Translations under genes and position numbers: made by a program
Shown here: in pieces, positions 8,838 through 17,644 of the stretch
Position numbering within the stretch: the stretch's first letter is position 1
How the letters are laid out: each line of letters begins with the position of its first letter
The notes under the pieces: generated by a model
Told to the model about the DNA's origin: nothing
Databases searched by the model: none
What the model saw: only the letters and a program-made list of their open reading frames with translations
Origin: Plesiomonas shigelloides
GTDB lineage: Bacteria > Pseudomonadota > Gammaproteobacteria > Enterobacterales > CAMTGL01
Assembly (NCBI RefSeq): GCF_900087055.1
Contig: NZ_LT575468.1
Coordinates: forward strand, 62,001-126,000
Length of the DNA: 64,000 nt
Reading direction: 5' to 3'

Positions 8838-11464
8838 AATTCAGCTTCTTGCTTAGAGTTAACGGGATCCGCAACCAGTGTCATTGCCGGCGTTCTGGGT
8901 ATAAATGAGCTAAACCATTCCGTCAGCCATACCGTCAGACGGATCAGCCAAGCGATCGCCCGTGGTGCTTGCTTGGCCATTTGTTTGTACCCGCGCAGCC
9001 CTACCGCGAAGATATCTTGGATACTGCGCATCGGTTGATCTTGCTGATAGCTTTCTTGCCACATCGCCCAAGTGTCGGCACGGGCAAAGGTGCATTGCAC
9101 AAAGTTAATGTGTGACTGCAAATCCATGTGTTCGAGCTGGATCCCGACAAAGTTATTGCGCTGGTTACACACCTTGGCGCGGAACATAAACTCTTGCGTA
9201 CCGCGTTTGAGCATCAACGTCATCGGCTCATTGCTATCAAAGGCTTGCGGATGATCCAATTCCAGTCCCACCCCGCCATCAGAGTAATCCACCATCATGC
9301 AAGGAAAGGCGTGCCCGGTTTTGCGATACAGCACTGCCGGCAAGCGGATCTGCACGCGGTGCGTTTTCCGCACCTGTTTCACCTCTGAGGCCACCGCCAC
9401 AGCGCCGCCTAATAACAGCAGGTTATACAAGGTCCACAGCAAACTGATCACCACGGTTATCGCTTCATCGGCGGGGCCCCAAATCAGGCGATAGCCAGCA
9501 AACAGTACGCCGAGGAAATTCAGCATAGCGAGCACTAAAAATGGCTTGGAGATATCCCAATCAAAATATTGCTCGTCGATCAGACCGCCTTTGGCGGTAA
9601 CGTTAAAGGAGCCTTTGCGGGGGTTGAACAACGCCACCGTGGTTGGGCGAGCGATATACCACGACAGCACGGTTTCGTAGATCTCACTCCAAAACGAGTA
9701 GCGGTATTTTCCTTGGATCCGCGAGTTGGTCATGCTGGCGTGCGTCATGTGTGGGATTACGTACAGCATAATCATCACCGCTGGGGCATAGATGATGTAA
9801 GAGTGGAAAATCAAAAACGCCAACGGGGCGGTCAGGTACACCAACCGCGGGACTCCGGACAAAAAGTGCAGCATGGCATTGGTGTAGCACAAGCGCTGTG
9901 CCCAAGATAATCCTTTTCCAAACAATGGGTTATCGAGGCGAAAGATCTGCACCATACCACGCGCCCAGCGGATCCGTTGGCCGACGTGCGCCGATAAACT
10001 TTCGGTCGCCAGCCCTGCCGCTTGGGGAATGCGAATGTAGGCCGAGCGATAACCGTGGCGATGCAGTCGCAAAGAGGTGTGCGCATCTTCGGTCACGGTT
10101 TCGACAGCAAAGCCGCCAATCTCCTCCAACGCGGTGCGACGCAACACGGCGCAGGAGCCACAGAAGAAGGTCGCATCCCAAGTGTCATTACCGTCTTGCA
10201 CCAAGCCGTAGAACAGGGTGTTCTCGTTCGGGGTTTTGCGGAAGTTGCCCAAGTTACGCTCAAACGGATCGGGCGAGAAAAAGTGATGCGGAGTTTGCAT
10301 CATCGCCATATGCGGGTCTTTGACGAACCAGCCGAGCGTCATCTGCAAGAATGAGCGGGTCGGGATGTGGTCGCAGTCAAACACGGTGACGAATTCGCCA
10401 TGGGTTTTCTTCAGTGCCGCATTCAGGTTACCGGCTTTGGCGTGGAAATTGTTATCCCGGATCAGGTAGTGGACGCCCACTTCTCTGGCAAAGTCAGCCA
10501 GATAGCTACGCCGGCCATCATCCAGAATATAGATGTTGAGCTTCTCTTGCGGCCAATCTAGGCCCAGTGCGGCGTAGACCGTCGGGCGGATCACCGACAA
10601 ATCTTCGTTATAGGTGGGGATGTAGATATCCACGCTCGGCCACAGCTTCGGATCTGACGGCAGCGGATAGGGGCTGCGGTGCAGTGGCCAGATAGTCTGG
10701 AAATAGCCCAGCATCAGCACCAGCCAAGAGTAGGTTTCGGCTGCCAGCAGGCCAAGACCGAAGCTTAAATCCAGTGGGCTGTCCCAGTTCAAGGTTTGGG
10801 TATAGCGCCACCACAGGTAGCGACAGGAGATCACCACCGACAGCACAATCATCATCATGCTGGGAAAACGCCCCGGGACATTGCGGATCAGCAGAGCCAG
10901 CACCCACAAAATCACCACAAAGGTCAGCTGAGCCAGCATGCCGAACGGCTCGGTGATACACAAAATAGCCAAGACCAGCGCCAGCACTAAGATGCCCCAC
11001 TGCCAGAGTGCGGCCAATTTACTGCGTGCTTGGTGCCAAGGGCCGGTTTGCGTCATCGGCTGCACCCACGGGTGGCTGTGAAATGGAAAGGTATTCAGGG
11101 CGTGATACAGGCGCTGACGTCCACGGCGCAGCAGGGCAAACAGGCGCGCTGATGCCGCGCTCAGGCGCAGGGTGGCTGCAGGGCGCGCACTACGCGCACC
11201 GCGCAGCAGTAACCACAGGGTTTGCAGCAGTAGGCGTAACGGATCGGCAAAGCGGTAGCTGCGTTGCAGCTGCGGATACAGTTGCCGCCGATTTTGTCGC
11301 AGCCAGCACCAGGCGGGGGCTTCTAAACGCAGCACACACCACAGCAGTAACCACCCGGCGGTAATCAGTAGCGCGGGGATCGCCCGCCAATGGCGGTGGG
11401 TGCGCTGATAATAGTCACGAATAGCGGCCGCAGGGCCGGGTTGCAGGAGCAGATGGCCACTCAT
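8834..11464 (-). CDS. bcsA: Cellulose synthase catalytic subunit, c-di-GMP activated
   Basis: BcsA is an inner-membrane GT2 glycosyltransferase that polymerises glucose from UDP-glucose and extrudes the glucan. Visible motifs are DDG in ILDDGRR, DCDH, TED and QRIRW (Q-x-x-R-W), flanked by about eight membrane segments. A C-terminal PilZ domain has R699-K-T-H-R703 and D726-x-S-x-x-G731, the c-di-GMP-binding signature. The ATG at 11464 is chosen (876 residues; E. coli about 872) because it forms an ATGA overlap with the bcsQ stop and has GCAGGGA just upstream. The longer open frame begins with an unlikely TTG inside bcsQ. The end overlaps bcsB. Confidence 0.96.
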   Translation of the reverse strand: MSGHLLLQPGPAAAIRDYYQRTHRHWRAIPALLITAGWLLLWCVLRLEAPAWCWLRQNRRQLYPQLQRSYRFADPLRLLLQTLWLLLRGARSARPAATLRLSAASARLFALLRRGRQRLYHALNTFPFHSHPWVQPMTQTGPWHQARSKLAALWQWGILVLALVLAILCITEPFGMLAQLTFVVILWVLALLIRNVPGRFPSMMMIVLSVVISCRYLWWRYTQTLNWDSPLDLSFGLGLLAAETYSWLVLMLGYFQTIWPLHRSPYPLPSDPKLWPSVDIYIPTYNEDLSVIRPTVYAALGLDWPQEKLNIYILDDGRRSYLADFAREVGVHYLIRDNNFHAKAGNLNAALKKTHGEFVTVFDCDHIPTRSFLQMTLGWFVKDPHMAMMQTPHHFFSPDPFERNLGNFRKTPNENTLFYGLVQDGNDTWDATFFCGSCAVLRRTALEEIGGFAVETVTEDAHTSLRLHRHGYRSAYIRIPQAAGLATESLSAHVGQRIRWARGMVQIFRLDNPLFGKGLSWAQRLCYTNAMLHFLSGVPRLVYLTAPLAFLIFHSYIIYAPAVMIMLYVIPHMTHASMTNSRIQGKYRYSFWSEIYETVLSWYIARPTTVALFNPRKGSFNVTAKGGLIDEQYFDWDISKPFLVLAMLNFLGVLFAGYRLIWGPADEAITVVISLLWTLYNLLLLGGAVAVASEVKQVRKTHRVQIRLPAVLYRKTGHAFPCMMVDYSDGGVGLELDHPQAFDSNEPMTLMLKRGTQEFMFRAKVCNQRNNFVGIQLEHMDLQSHINFVQCTFARADTWAMWQESYQQDQPMRSIQDIFAVGLRGYKQMAKQAPRAIAWLIRLTVWLTEWFSSFIPRTPAMTLVADPVNSKQEAEL

Positions 11465-12231
11465 GATCCCTGCTCCACTCTTTTTTTGCACCAAGTCGCT
11501 AGCGACAGAAAATCCTGAGCGGCCAGCGATTGCGGAGCAAAGTCGGTGATCAGCTGTTTGGTGGCTAGCGCTTCGCGGATCGCTTCATCTTGGTGGATAG
11601 CGCCCGGTACCAGCTTATTGCCTAAGGTGGTCTGCCACAGTTGCCAGATATCGCGCGACAGCTGGGGATAGGTATGGTGACGATTGACGAGCCAATAGTG
11701 ATGATCCAGCGCCGCGGCGTCAGGCGTCACCTGCTGTTGCGTAAGCATCTCGGCTGGATGGGCGGCGCTATACATCAGTGCATGGCAGGCGGGATCCGCT
11801 TCGGTGACATGTAGCCATAAATCGGCGATGTCGTGCGCTTGCTGGGCAAAGGTGAGCGGATAGCGCGGAATATCGAGAATGATCCAAGTGCGCCGATCCA
11901 GCGCCAGACTGCTTACCGCCTGTTGTAGCCAAGTGGAGGGCAGCGTATCTAATGCTGCAAAGTTTGTGGGCCGACCAAATGGCAGTAGCAACAGATTCGG
12001 GTAGCCGGTGGCAAATGCCGCCTGATACCAAGGACGTTGCTCGGTGATAGCTTGCGCCCAACCGGTATTGATATGAAAACCTAATCCGACATGCTGACCC
12101 AGCAGATTATGCGGGCTTAAATCCCACAGTAATACCGGATAGTCCATTGCTTGCAGGGTGGCAGCCAGCCCTGCGGCGACGGTGGTTGTCCCGCATCCTC
12201 CACGGATCCCCTGAATAGCAATGACTGGCAT
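11461..12231 (-). CDS. bcsQ: Cellulose biosynthesis protein BcsQ, MinD/ParA-like ATPase
   Basis: BcsQ is a MinD/ParA-type protein needed for cellulose synthesis in E. coli, where it helps place the synthase complex at the cell pole. The 256-residue protein starts with a deviant Walker A motif (GIRGGCGTTTVAAGLA) and shows the switch-like LLWDLSPHNLL and the Walker B-like WIILDIPR. E. coli BcsQ has about 250 residues and shares the LLPFG and HRDEAM-like regions. Its stop overlaps the bcsA start (ATGA). Unlike E. coli, where bcsR and bcsQ are nearly adjacent, 249 bp of A+T-rich DNA separates it from bcsR. Confidence 0.93.
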   Translation of the reverse strand: MPVIAIQGIRGGCGTTTVAAGLAATLQAMDYPVLLWDLSPHNLLGQHVGLGFHINTGWAQAITEQRPWYQAAFATGYPNLLLLPFGRPTNFAALDTLPSTWLQQAVSSLALDRRTWIILDIPRYPLTFAQQAHDIADLWLHVTEADPACHALMYSAAHPAEMLTQQQVTPDAAALDHHYWLVNRHHTYPQLSRDIWQLWQTTLGNKLVPGAIHQDEAIREALATKQLITDFAPQSLAAQDFLSLATWCKKRVEQGS

Positions 12232-12480
12232 GATTAACCGTTCCTTTTGCTAAATTGTATTGGCTGACTGTTTTTTTATTCTGCTGTGTTGTGGTTATAT
12301 TGGTTTTTTATTTCTTTATTTTTATTTGCGTCGCGTTTTATCGCTGTGTCTCGTGAAATGTTATTCGTCTAAAATCGCATTATTTCTAAATGTATGTAAC
12401 TTTGGGGGGCAACTAATTTTTTGGTTATAAGGGTTCGTCTTTGAAGAATAATTTATTACATCACGTTGGTATTAATACTT
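12232..12480. other. A+T-rich spacer between bcsR and bcsQ
   Basis: This 249-bp stretch is much richer in A+T than the genes around it and contains a run of six G at about 12403-12408. No open frame with a convincing ribosome site and no hairpin with a T-run was found. It may hold a promoter or a processing site for bcsQABZC, but I cannot point to a definite element. AAGGA lies shortly before the bcsQ start. Confidence 0.4.
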
Positions 12481-12681
12481 TCAGGCTGCAGCGGTATGTT
12501 CTGTATCTGGTTCTTTTGGCGTAACCAAACTTTGCGCCAACAGAGGCCAGCGATCGGTAATACCTTTAATCGCTTCTAAGTCTTTGACTTCGAGGTACTG
12601 TAACTGACTGATATGGTAGCAGTTAAGCAGGTTAGTTACGTCCTCACCGGTAGTGCTGTTCGTCAGATTCGTTTGCATCAC
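12481..12681 (-). CDS. bcsR: Small cellulose biosynthesis protein BcsR
   Basis: BcsR is a small cytoplasmic protein that forms a regulatory complex with BcsQ and stabilises the synthase in E. coli. The 66-residue product keeps the family signature near its C-terminus (DLEAIKGITDRWPLLAQS, comparable with the RWPLLAEF end of E. coli BcsR). The N-terminal part is poorly conserved. Two consecutive ATG codons (12681 and 12678) are both possible starts. It is the first gene of the minus-strand bcs operon and diverges from bcsE, as in E. coli. Confidence 0.85.
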   Translation of the reverse strand: MMQTNLTNSTTGEDVTNLLNCYHISQLQYLEVKDLEAIKGITDRWPLLAQSLVTPKEPDTEHTAAA

Positions 12682-12995
12682 TCATTCCTCAGACGCTGCC
12701 GGCACGCGAAAATCTATACACTGAAAGACTTTCTCGATAACACGGAGTGGTTAACGTCAACGGATAACCGCGAGTGGTTTAGGAAAAAAGAATTAAATCA
12801 CTCCTCTTTCTATACTTTAGACAGAGATAACAAATACGCGATAACAAAATCAAATTTTGTAGCAGATTACCGTTATGTTCCTGTTATTACTGTTATGTTT
12901 ATCATCATACGGTGAAAAATAAAACGCACATCTTTAAGACGACGTGTTCTATTATTATAGCACAGCCTAAACGCCATCATTGAGGGGCTAATAGA
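12682..12995. other. Divergent bcsR/bcsE promoter region
   Basis: This 314-bp non-coding stretch lies between the divergent starts of bcsR and bcsE and should carry the promoters of both cellulose operons. It is A+T-rich, especially at 12780-12960. No operator with clear dyad symmetry could be identified. GAGGGG just before 12996 is the probable bcsE ribosome site. Confidence 0.5.
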
Positions 12996-14585
12996 ATGAG
13001 GAATAAGTTTCAGTTAGCCATTGACGCTTTGCCCGTGCATTTTACTCAGTTACGCGAGGGTGGCATTTATTGGCTGACGGTGGATGATGAAGCGGTCGCC
13101 GATCTGTTGCTGGTTTCCTTTATTCAAGGGTTGTTGCCGGATAGCCGTTATTTTCTCACCTCTTCACTGCCGATGACGGAGGCCTTACAGAGTGCGTTGC
13201 ACCACCCGCAGGTGCGGGGTGAACTGTTTGCGTTGACCCAAGATCCACAAGGTGAGTGGCTACGTCGTTTACCGGCTGAGATGGAGTGGTTTGGTATCAG
13301 TAAAGCGGCGGATTTGCTGGTGGTACGTTACCGCTGTGATGGCTTGGAAAAAGACTCAGACGCGCAAGCGGCCCAGTTACTGCGCTTGGATCGTGCGCTG
13401 CAACAGTTTACGCATTGGGCCGAGCAGCAGGAACTGGCGGTATTGGTGATCGGCTCTGGTGCGCACAGCAGTCAGCAGCGCCAGTGGCTCAACCGAGGCA
13501 ATAACTGGCTCAGTGGTTGTGTGCATTTGAGTCGTCAAGGCGAGCTGGTGGATTACGATCTGGCATATTGGCGCAACGAGATGGGCGTTACGTCCGGTAT
13601 GCGTTTGATGCTATTGCAGCGGGATACGCAGCTGGTGCTGCATACCGAGCGGGGTAGCCTGAGCAGTGCCTCTTTGGCCGATGATGATGTGGTGTTGGCG
13701 ATGCAAGAGGTGTTAGCCAATACCATCGCGCCGTCAGCACATTGGAAGCTGTTTCCCGACCGGCCACGTTTGATGGAGGCGGCGCTACAGGCAGTAAAAG
13801 CCACGGTGATTTTTGCGATCACGGAAAGCAGTCAAACCGAAGCGCTGGCCCGCGATATTTACCAGTTACGCACTGAGCGCGGTGCACGCTTGAAGATTGT
13901 GGTGCGTGAAGCGGCTAACTGCTTGCGTAATTTGGATGATCGGCTGTTTTTGAGTGCCGGAGCCAATATGGTGATGCCGTTTGCTTGTCATGTTTCACGT
14001 TTCATCGGTTTGCTGCAGATGGTGCAGGGGCAAGTTTATCCGCACATGATCCGGCCAGAGATTGATAGCTTGCTGGCGGCATCGCAGCCACAACGGCTGA
14101 AAGGATACCTGCCTGCGGCGGAATTTATTCGGCTACTGCAAGATGAAATGCGCCGTAGTTTGACCAGTGAAACGCGCGGGCTGATGTTAATTCTGACACC
14201 GGCCATGAGCTTGAGCATGACCGATGCCTTAGCCCAGTGTGAAATGCGCCGACAAGGCGATGTGCTGACCGTTGCCGATAATCATATCTATGTCTTTTTC
14301 TTTGCCTGTCGGCCCAATGATGCTGAGCGGGCGTTGCAAAATGCCTTTTATCTGCCGGTGAATACCTTATTTACCGAGTCGCAAGTGTTGTCGGTGCGCG
14401 AAGAGATACAAGAGGCGCTGGCTCGTTTGCAACAATTGCCGGAGCAGCCCGATTTTACCGCCGAGCTGACCGCGCGGGCGGGTGTGCGCGATCCGCAATT
14501 ACAATCCAGTAAGGTAGAGATGACTGCGCTGGAGCGCAATCATGCTGCCGTGAAGCCCATAACCTTACCGATTAAGGCCATATAA
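12996..14585 (+). CDS. bcsE: Cellulose biosynthesis c-di-GMP-binding protein BcsE
   Basis: BcsE binds c-di-GMP through a degenerate GGDEF-like (GIL) domain and supports maximal cellulose production by joining the BcsRQ-BcsA complex. The 529-residue protein carries the I-site-like RxGD motif at R419-Q-G-D422 inside EMRRQGDVLTVADN, as expected for the family. The N-terminal region resembles an inactive RecA/REC-like domain. E. coli BcsE has about 523 residues. It diverges from bcsR and its stop overlaps the bcsF ATG (TAATG), so bcsEFG is an operon. Confidence 0.93.
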   Translation: MRNKFQLAIDALPVHFTQLREGGIYWLTVDDEAVADLLLVSFIQGLLPDSRYFLTSSLPMTEALQSALHHPQVRGELFALTQDPQGEWLRRLPAEMEWFGISKAADLLVVRYRCDGLEKDSDAQAAQLLRLDRALQQFTHWAEQQELAVLVIGSGAHSSQQRQWLNRGNNWLSGCVHLSRQGELVDYDLAYWRNEMGVTSGMRLMLLQRDTQLVLHTERGSLSSASLADDDVVLAMQEVLANTIAPSAHWKLFPDRPRLMEAALQAVKATVIFAITESSQTEALARDIYQLRTERGARLKIVVREAANCLRNLDDRLFLSAGANMVMPFACHVSRFIGLLQMVQGQVYPHMIRPEIDSLLAASQPQRLKGYLPAAEFIRLLQDEMRRSLTSETRGLMLILTPAMSLSMTDALAQCEMRRQGDVLTVADNHIYVFFFACRPNDAERALQNAFYLPVNTLFTESQVLSVREEIQEALARLQQLPEQPDFTAELTARAGVRDPQLQSSKVEMTALERNHAAVKPITLPIKAI

Positions 14586-14773
14586 TGGATTTAGTGTCGT
14601 TCAGTCAGGTCACTTTGATCACGGCGATCATTGCCGGTCTGCTGGGGTTTTATCTGCGCCCGATTTGGCAAGTTGCCCAGCGGGTATTGCGCCATATGGT
14701 GCGGCGCCCTCGTTATAACAAGCGCCTGATGACGTTACGACCGTCTAGTTCACGTACTCCGACAGATCAGTAA
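14585..14773 (+). CDS. bcsF: Cellulose biosynthesis membrane protein BcsF
   Basis: BcsF is a 62-residue inner-membrane peptide of the cellulose complex. In E. coli it links BcsE at the membrane with BcsG. One hydrophobic helix near the N-terminus (VTLITAIIAGLLGFYLRPIW) is followed by a strongly basic cytoplasmic tail (RPRYNKRLMTLRP), as in E. coli BcsF (63 residues). The start overlaps the bcsE stop and bcsG follows after 45 bp. Confidence 0.9.
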   Translation: MDLVSFSQVTLITAIIAGLLGFYLRPIWQVAQRVLRHMVRRPRYNKRLMTLRPSSSRTPTDQ

Positions 14774-14818
14774 CCTGTCGGGGCAACTAAGGCTCACCGT
14801 GATTATCAAGGGATGACC

Positions 14819-16516
14819 ATGAGCGATGTGACTCTCTCTCCGTTACCCCCAGCGCTGCGACATTGGCGCGGGCTCGGATTATGGAATTTCTACTTTATTA
14901 CCAAGCTGGTGCTGTTCTGGCAGGGCTTGATCAACTTTCATCCGCTGTACAACTTGGCGCTGGCGGCATGGTTATTGTTCCCTGTGGCACCGCTGTGGCT
15001 GCATCGTGGGCGTCAGTTACTGGCCTTACCGTTTGCGGTGGCGCTGTTCTATTACGATTCGTGGTTGCCGCCCTTTAACCGCTTATTGGCACAATCGTCG
15101 GCGGTAGAGTCGTTCTCGACCGATTATATGCTGGAGCTGGCCGGGCGGTTTATTAACTGGAACTGGCTGGCCGGAGGCTTGACGCTGCTGGTGGTCTACC
15201 TGTTTTTAAGTCAGTTCATCCGTTTTTCGCTGCTGATCTTTAGCACTTTGGCGGTACTAACCCTGTGGCCGTATTTGCAGCCGTGGTGGAGCGTTGAAAA
15301 ACCGCAACTGCAAGCACAGGCGGAGCAGGTTAGCCGCGGTGTCGATAAAGCGGTGAATCGCGCCGATAGTGATATCCGCAGTGCCGAGCAGGCGCTGGCG
15401 GCCACAGGCGCCCCGCCGAGTGATGAGGTACTTAATCGCACGCTGAGTGAGTTTTACCAGCAGCAAAGCCAACTGTTCACCAATTTCCCTGCTGCAGAGG
15501 CGCTTCAAGCGCCGTTTGATGTGTTGATCTTGAATATCTGCTCGCTGAGTTGGTCAGATATGCAGGCGGTTGGGTTGATGGAGCATCCATTATGGCAATC
15601 GATGGATGTGGTGTTTGATGAGTTCAACTCCGCCTCGACCTACAGTGGGCCAGCGATGATCCGTTTGCTGCGCGCTAGCTGTGGTCAGCAGACCAATGCT
15701 GATCTGTTCGCGCAGGCTGATCCACGTTGTTACCTGTTTGATAATCTGCAGAAAATTGGGTTTAGCGAAGCTTGGGCGATGAACCATGATGGGCATTTTG
15801 GTGATTTTGTTGCCGAAGCGCGGAAATTTGGTGGATTGGCGACGGAGCCTATGTCCTTGACCAATATGTCGCCGGTGATGACTTCATTTGATGGGTCACC
15901 AATCTATCGCGATTTGACGGTGTTGGATAACTGGTGGCAGCAGCGTCTGCAGTCAGATAAACCGCGCGAGGTGCTGTATTACAACACCATCACCTTGCAC
16001 GATGGCAATCGCACCATCGATAACCGCGGCCAAACCAGCCGCGCCGACTATAAGCAGAACCTGACCCGTCTGTTTGATGATCTGCAAGCCTTTATCCAGA
16101 AGCTGGAGCAATCCGGTCGACCGGTGATGGTGGTGATTGTGCCTGAGCATGGTGCCGCCTTGACCGGTGATCTGATGCAGATATCGGGAATGCGGGAAAT
16201 CCCGAGCCCATCGATTGTGCATGTCCCTGTCGGGGTTAAGTTAGTGAATGCCAAATCGCGCGTCAGCCAATCGCCGATGCACGTGACGCAGCCCTCCAGT
16301 TATCTGGCCATTTCGCAGCTGGTGGCTGATTTAGCCAATGGCCAAGCGTTCAGTCAGGACAACGTGGATGTGCGTGCTTTGGTGCAAGCATTGCCGCAGA
16401 CGGTGCCTGTGGTGGCTGCGAACGAAGGCAGTGTGATGTTGCGTTATCAGGGCAAAGAGTACCTGACGTTGGATCGCAAAACCTGGACCCTCTATCCGCA
16501 GCAACCGAGCCGTTAA
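14819..16516 (+). CDS. bcsG: Cellulose phosphoethanolamine transferase BcsG
   Basis: BcsG transfers phosphoethanolamine from phosphatidylethanolamine to cellulose in the periplasm. The protein has N-terminal membrane helices (about residues 20-150) and a C-terminal alkaline-phosphatase-superfamily domain. C241 in NICSLSWSD and S276 in SASTYSGPA sit where E. coli BcsG has the zinc/structural Cys243 and the nucleophile Ser278; HDGHFGDF and PEHGAAL add metal ligands. The ATG at 14819 is preferred (565 residues) because AAGGGA lies 5 bp before it; the ATG at 14813 overlaps that site. It is the last gene of bcsEFG, followed by a strong hairpin terminator. Confidence 0.94.
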   Translation: MSDVTLSPLPPALRHWRGLGLWNFYFITKLVLFWQGLINFHPLYNLALAAWLLFPVAPLWLHRGRQLLALPFAVALFYYDSWLPPFNRLLAQSSAVESFSTDYMLELAGRFINWNWLAGGLTLLVVYLFLSQFIRFSLLIFSTLAVLTLWPYLQPWWSVEKPQLQAQAEQVSRGVDKAVNRADSDIRSAEQALAATGAPPSDEVLNRTLSEFYQQQSQLFTNFPAAEALQAPFDVLILNICSLSWSDMQAVGLMEHPLWQSMDVVFDEFNSASTYSGPAMIRLLRASCGQQTNADLFAQADPRCYLFDNLQKIGFSEAWAMNHDGHFGDFVAEARKFGGLATEPMSLTNMSPVMTSFDGSPIYRDLTVLDNWWQQRLQSDKPREVLYYNTITLHDGNRTIDNRGQTSRADYKQNLTRLFDDLQAFIQKLEQSGRPVMVVIVPEHGAALTGDLMQISGMREIPSPSIVHVPVGVKLVNAKSRVSQSPMHVTQPSSYLAISQLVADLANGQAFSQDNVDVRALVQALPQTVPVVAANEGSVMLRYQGKEYLTLDRKTWTLYPQQPSR

Positions 16517-16557
16517 GCTCATTGGTTTCTGCTAGGGGTCAACTCGGGTTTAATAAG

Positions 16558-16603
16558 ACGCCCGTGTGTTTTTCCACCAGAAAGTGGCAGAACACACGGG
16601 CGT
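16558..16603. terminator. Hairpin terminator between bcsG and the converging LysR gene
   Basis: A 13-bp perfect stem (16558-16570 with 16591-16603) carries an inner CCAC/GTGG stem. It lies between two converging genes and is followed on the plus strand by TTGTTTATC. It probably ends bcsEFG and may also stop the LysR transcript. Confidence 0.75.
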
Positions 16604-16641
16604 TTGTTTATCTTTCCTCTGCGTTTCGGCAGCGCTAGCGC

Positions 16642-17541
16642 TTAGAGCAAATATTGCGGGTGAGCCTGAAACCATTGCTGCAGAATTTCGCTGAAAATCT
16701 GAATTTTTCGCGGCACATTGGGCTGCGCCACATGCAGTAAATACAGCGGATGTACACTGGTCTGCCAATCATCGAGTAGAGTGACCAGCTCGCCACGTTG
16801 TAGAGCTGGCGCGGCAATCAGGAGCGGACATTTAGCGATCCCGACATCGGCCATCGCCAATTGCAGCAAACTGCTGTACTGATTGGCGCGTAAACGGCCG
16901 TTCAACGTCAGGCTCACCGCCTGTGCACCTTGGCGAAAATGCCATTGCTCCCAAGCAGGATTATCACCTTGTAAGAAACAGTGCTCGGGCGGCAGTTGCT
17001 GTGGGCTGGCCGGTCGGCCATAACGCGCCAACCAGCGCGGGCTGACCACGACCACATCGCGTAAGTGCCCAAGTAAGCGCGCACTGAGGTTCGCTGGCGG
17101 CGAAGGGGTCGCGCGTAGCGCGATGTCGTGTTCTTCGGCGATTAGGTCTAACGGTCGGTTAGTAAAATTCAGTGCCACCGTGACCTGCGGACAGCGCGTG
17201 GTAAATGCTTGCATGACCGGTCCAATCAACTGATCGCCCAGGCTGGCTGGGCAGGTAAAACGTAAATGGCCGCTCTCTTCCTGCGTCAGTGCCGTGATCT
17301 CCTGCTCGGCCGCACGTAAATCGGCAAAAATCTGCTCGGCCTGTTGGTATAGCTGATGTCCGGCCTCGGTGAGATGCTGGCGACGTGTTGTGCGCTGCAG
17401 CAAACGTGTCTGCAGTGCACGCTCGAGGGCGCTGACATGCCGGCTTAGCATCCCTTTACTGCAGTCATAACTCTCGGCGGCAGCCGAAAATCCACCGGCC
17501 TGTACCACGCGATAAAAACTTTGCAGATGGGTCAGATCCAT
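16642..17541 (-). CDS. LysR-family transcriptional regulator
   Basis: A 299-residue LysR-type regulator. The N-terminal winged helix-turn-helix (about residues 1-60, MDLTHLQSFYRVVQAGGFSA and the ALERALQTRLLQRTTRR recognition/linker region) is followed by a LysR substrate domain with SGHLRFTCPASLGDQL at its start. The overall pattern is that of the large YafC/DsdC-like group often called AaeR/CrgA-like. It diverges from the SDR gene at 17645 with about 100 bp between the starts, so it probably regulates that gene and itself. The inducer is unknown and no symbol is justified. Confidence 0.9.
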   Translation of the reverse strand: MDLTHLQSFYRVVQAGGFSAAAESYDCSKGMLSRHVSALERALQTRLLQRTTRRQHLTEAGHQLYQQAEQIFADLRAAEQEITALTQEESGHLRFTCPASLGDQLIGPVMQAFTTRCPQVTVALNFTNRPLDLIAEEHDIALRATPSPPANLSARLLGHLRDVVVVSPRWLARYGRPASPQQLPPEHCFLQGDNPAWEQWHFRQGAQAVSLTLNGRLRANQYSSLLQLAMADVGIAKCPLLIAAPALQRGELVTLLDDWQTSVHPLYLLHVAQPNVPRKIQIFSEILQQWFQAHPQYLL

Positions 17542-17644
17542 CTATTGGTGCTCCTAGGGAAACAATGCGTTCATTGTAGTCGCTTTTTCTTTATGGGCAG
17601 CGGTCTAGACTGAAAGGACACCCATTGTGGAGGCGGGAGTGAAT

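Noticed and set aside
12613-12915. 100-codon plus-strand frame between bcsR and bcsE
   Set aside because: It begins inside bcsR on the other strand and shows no family similarity or ribosome site.
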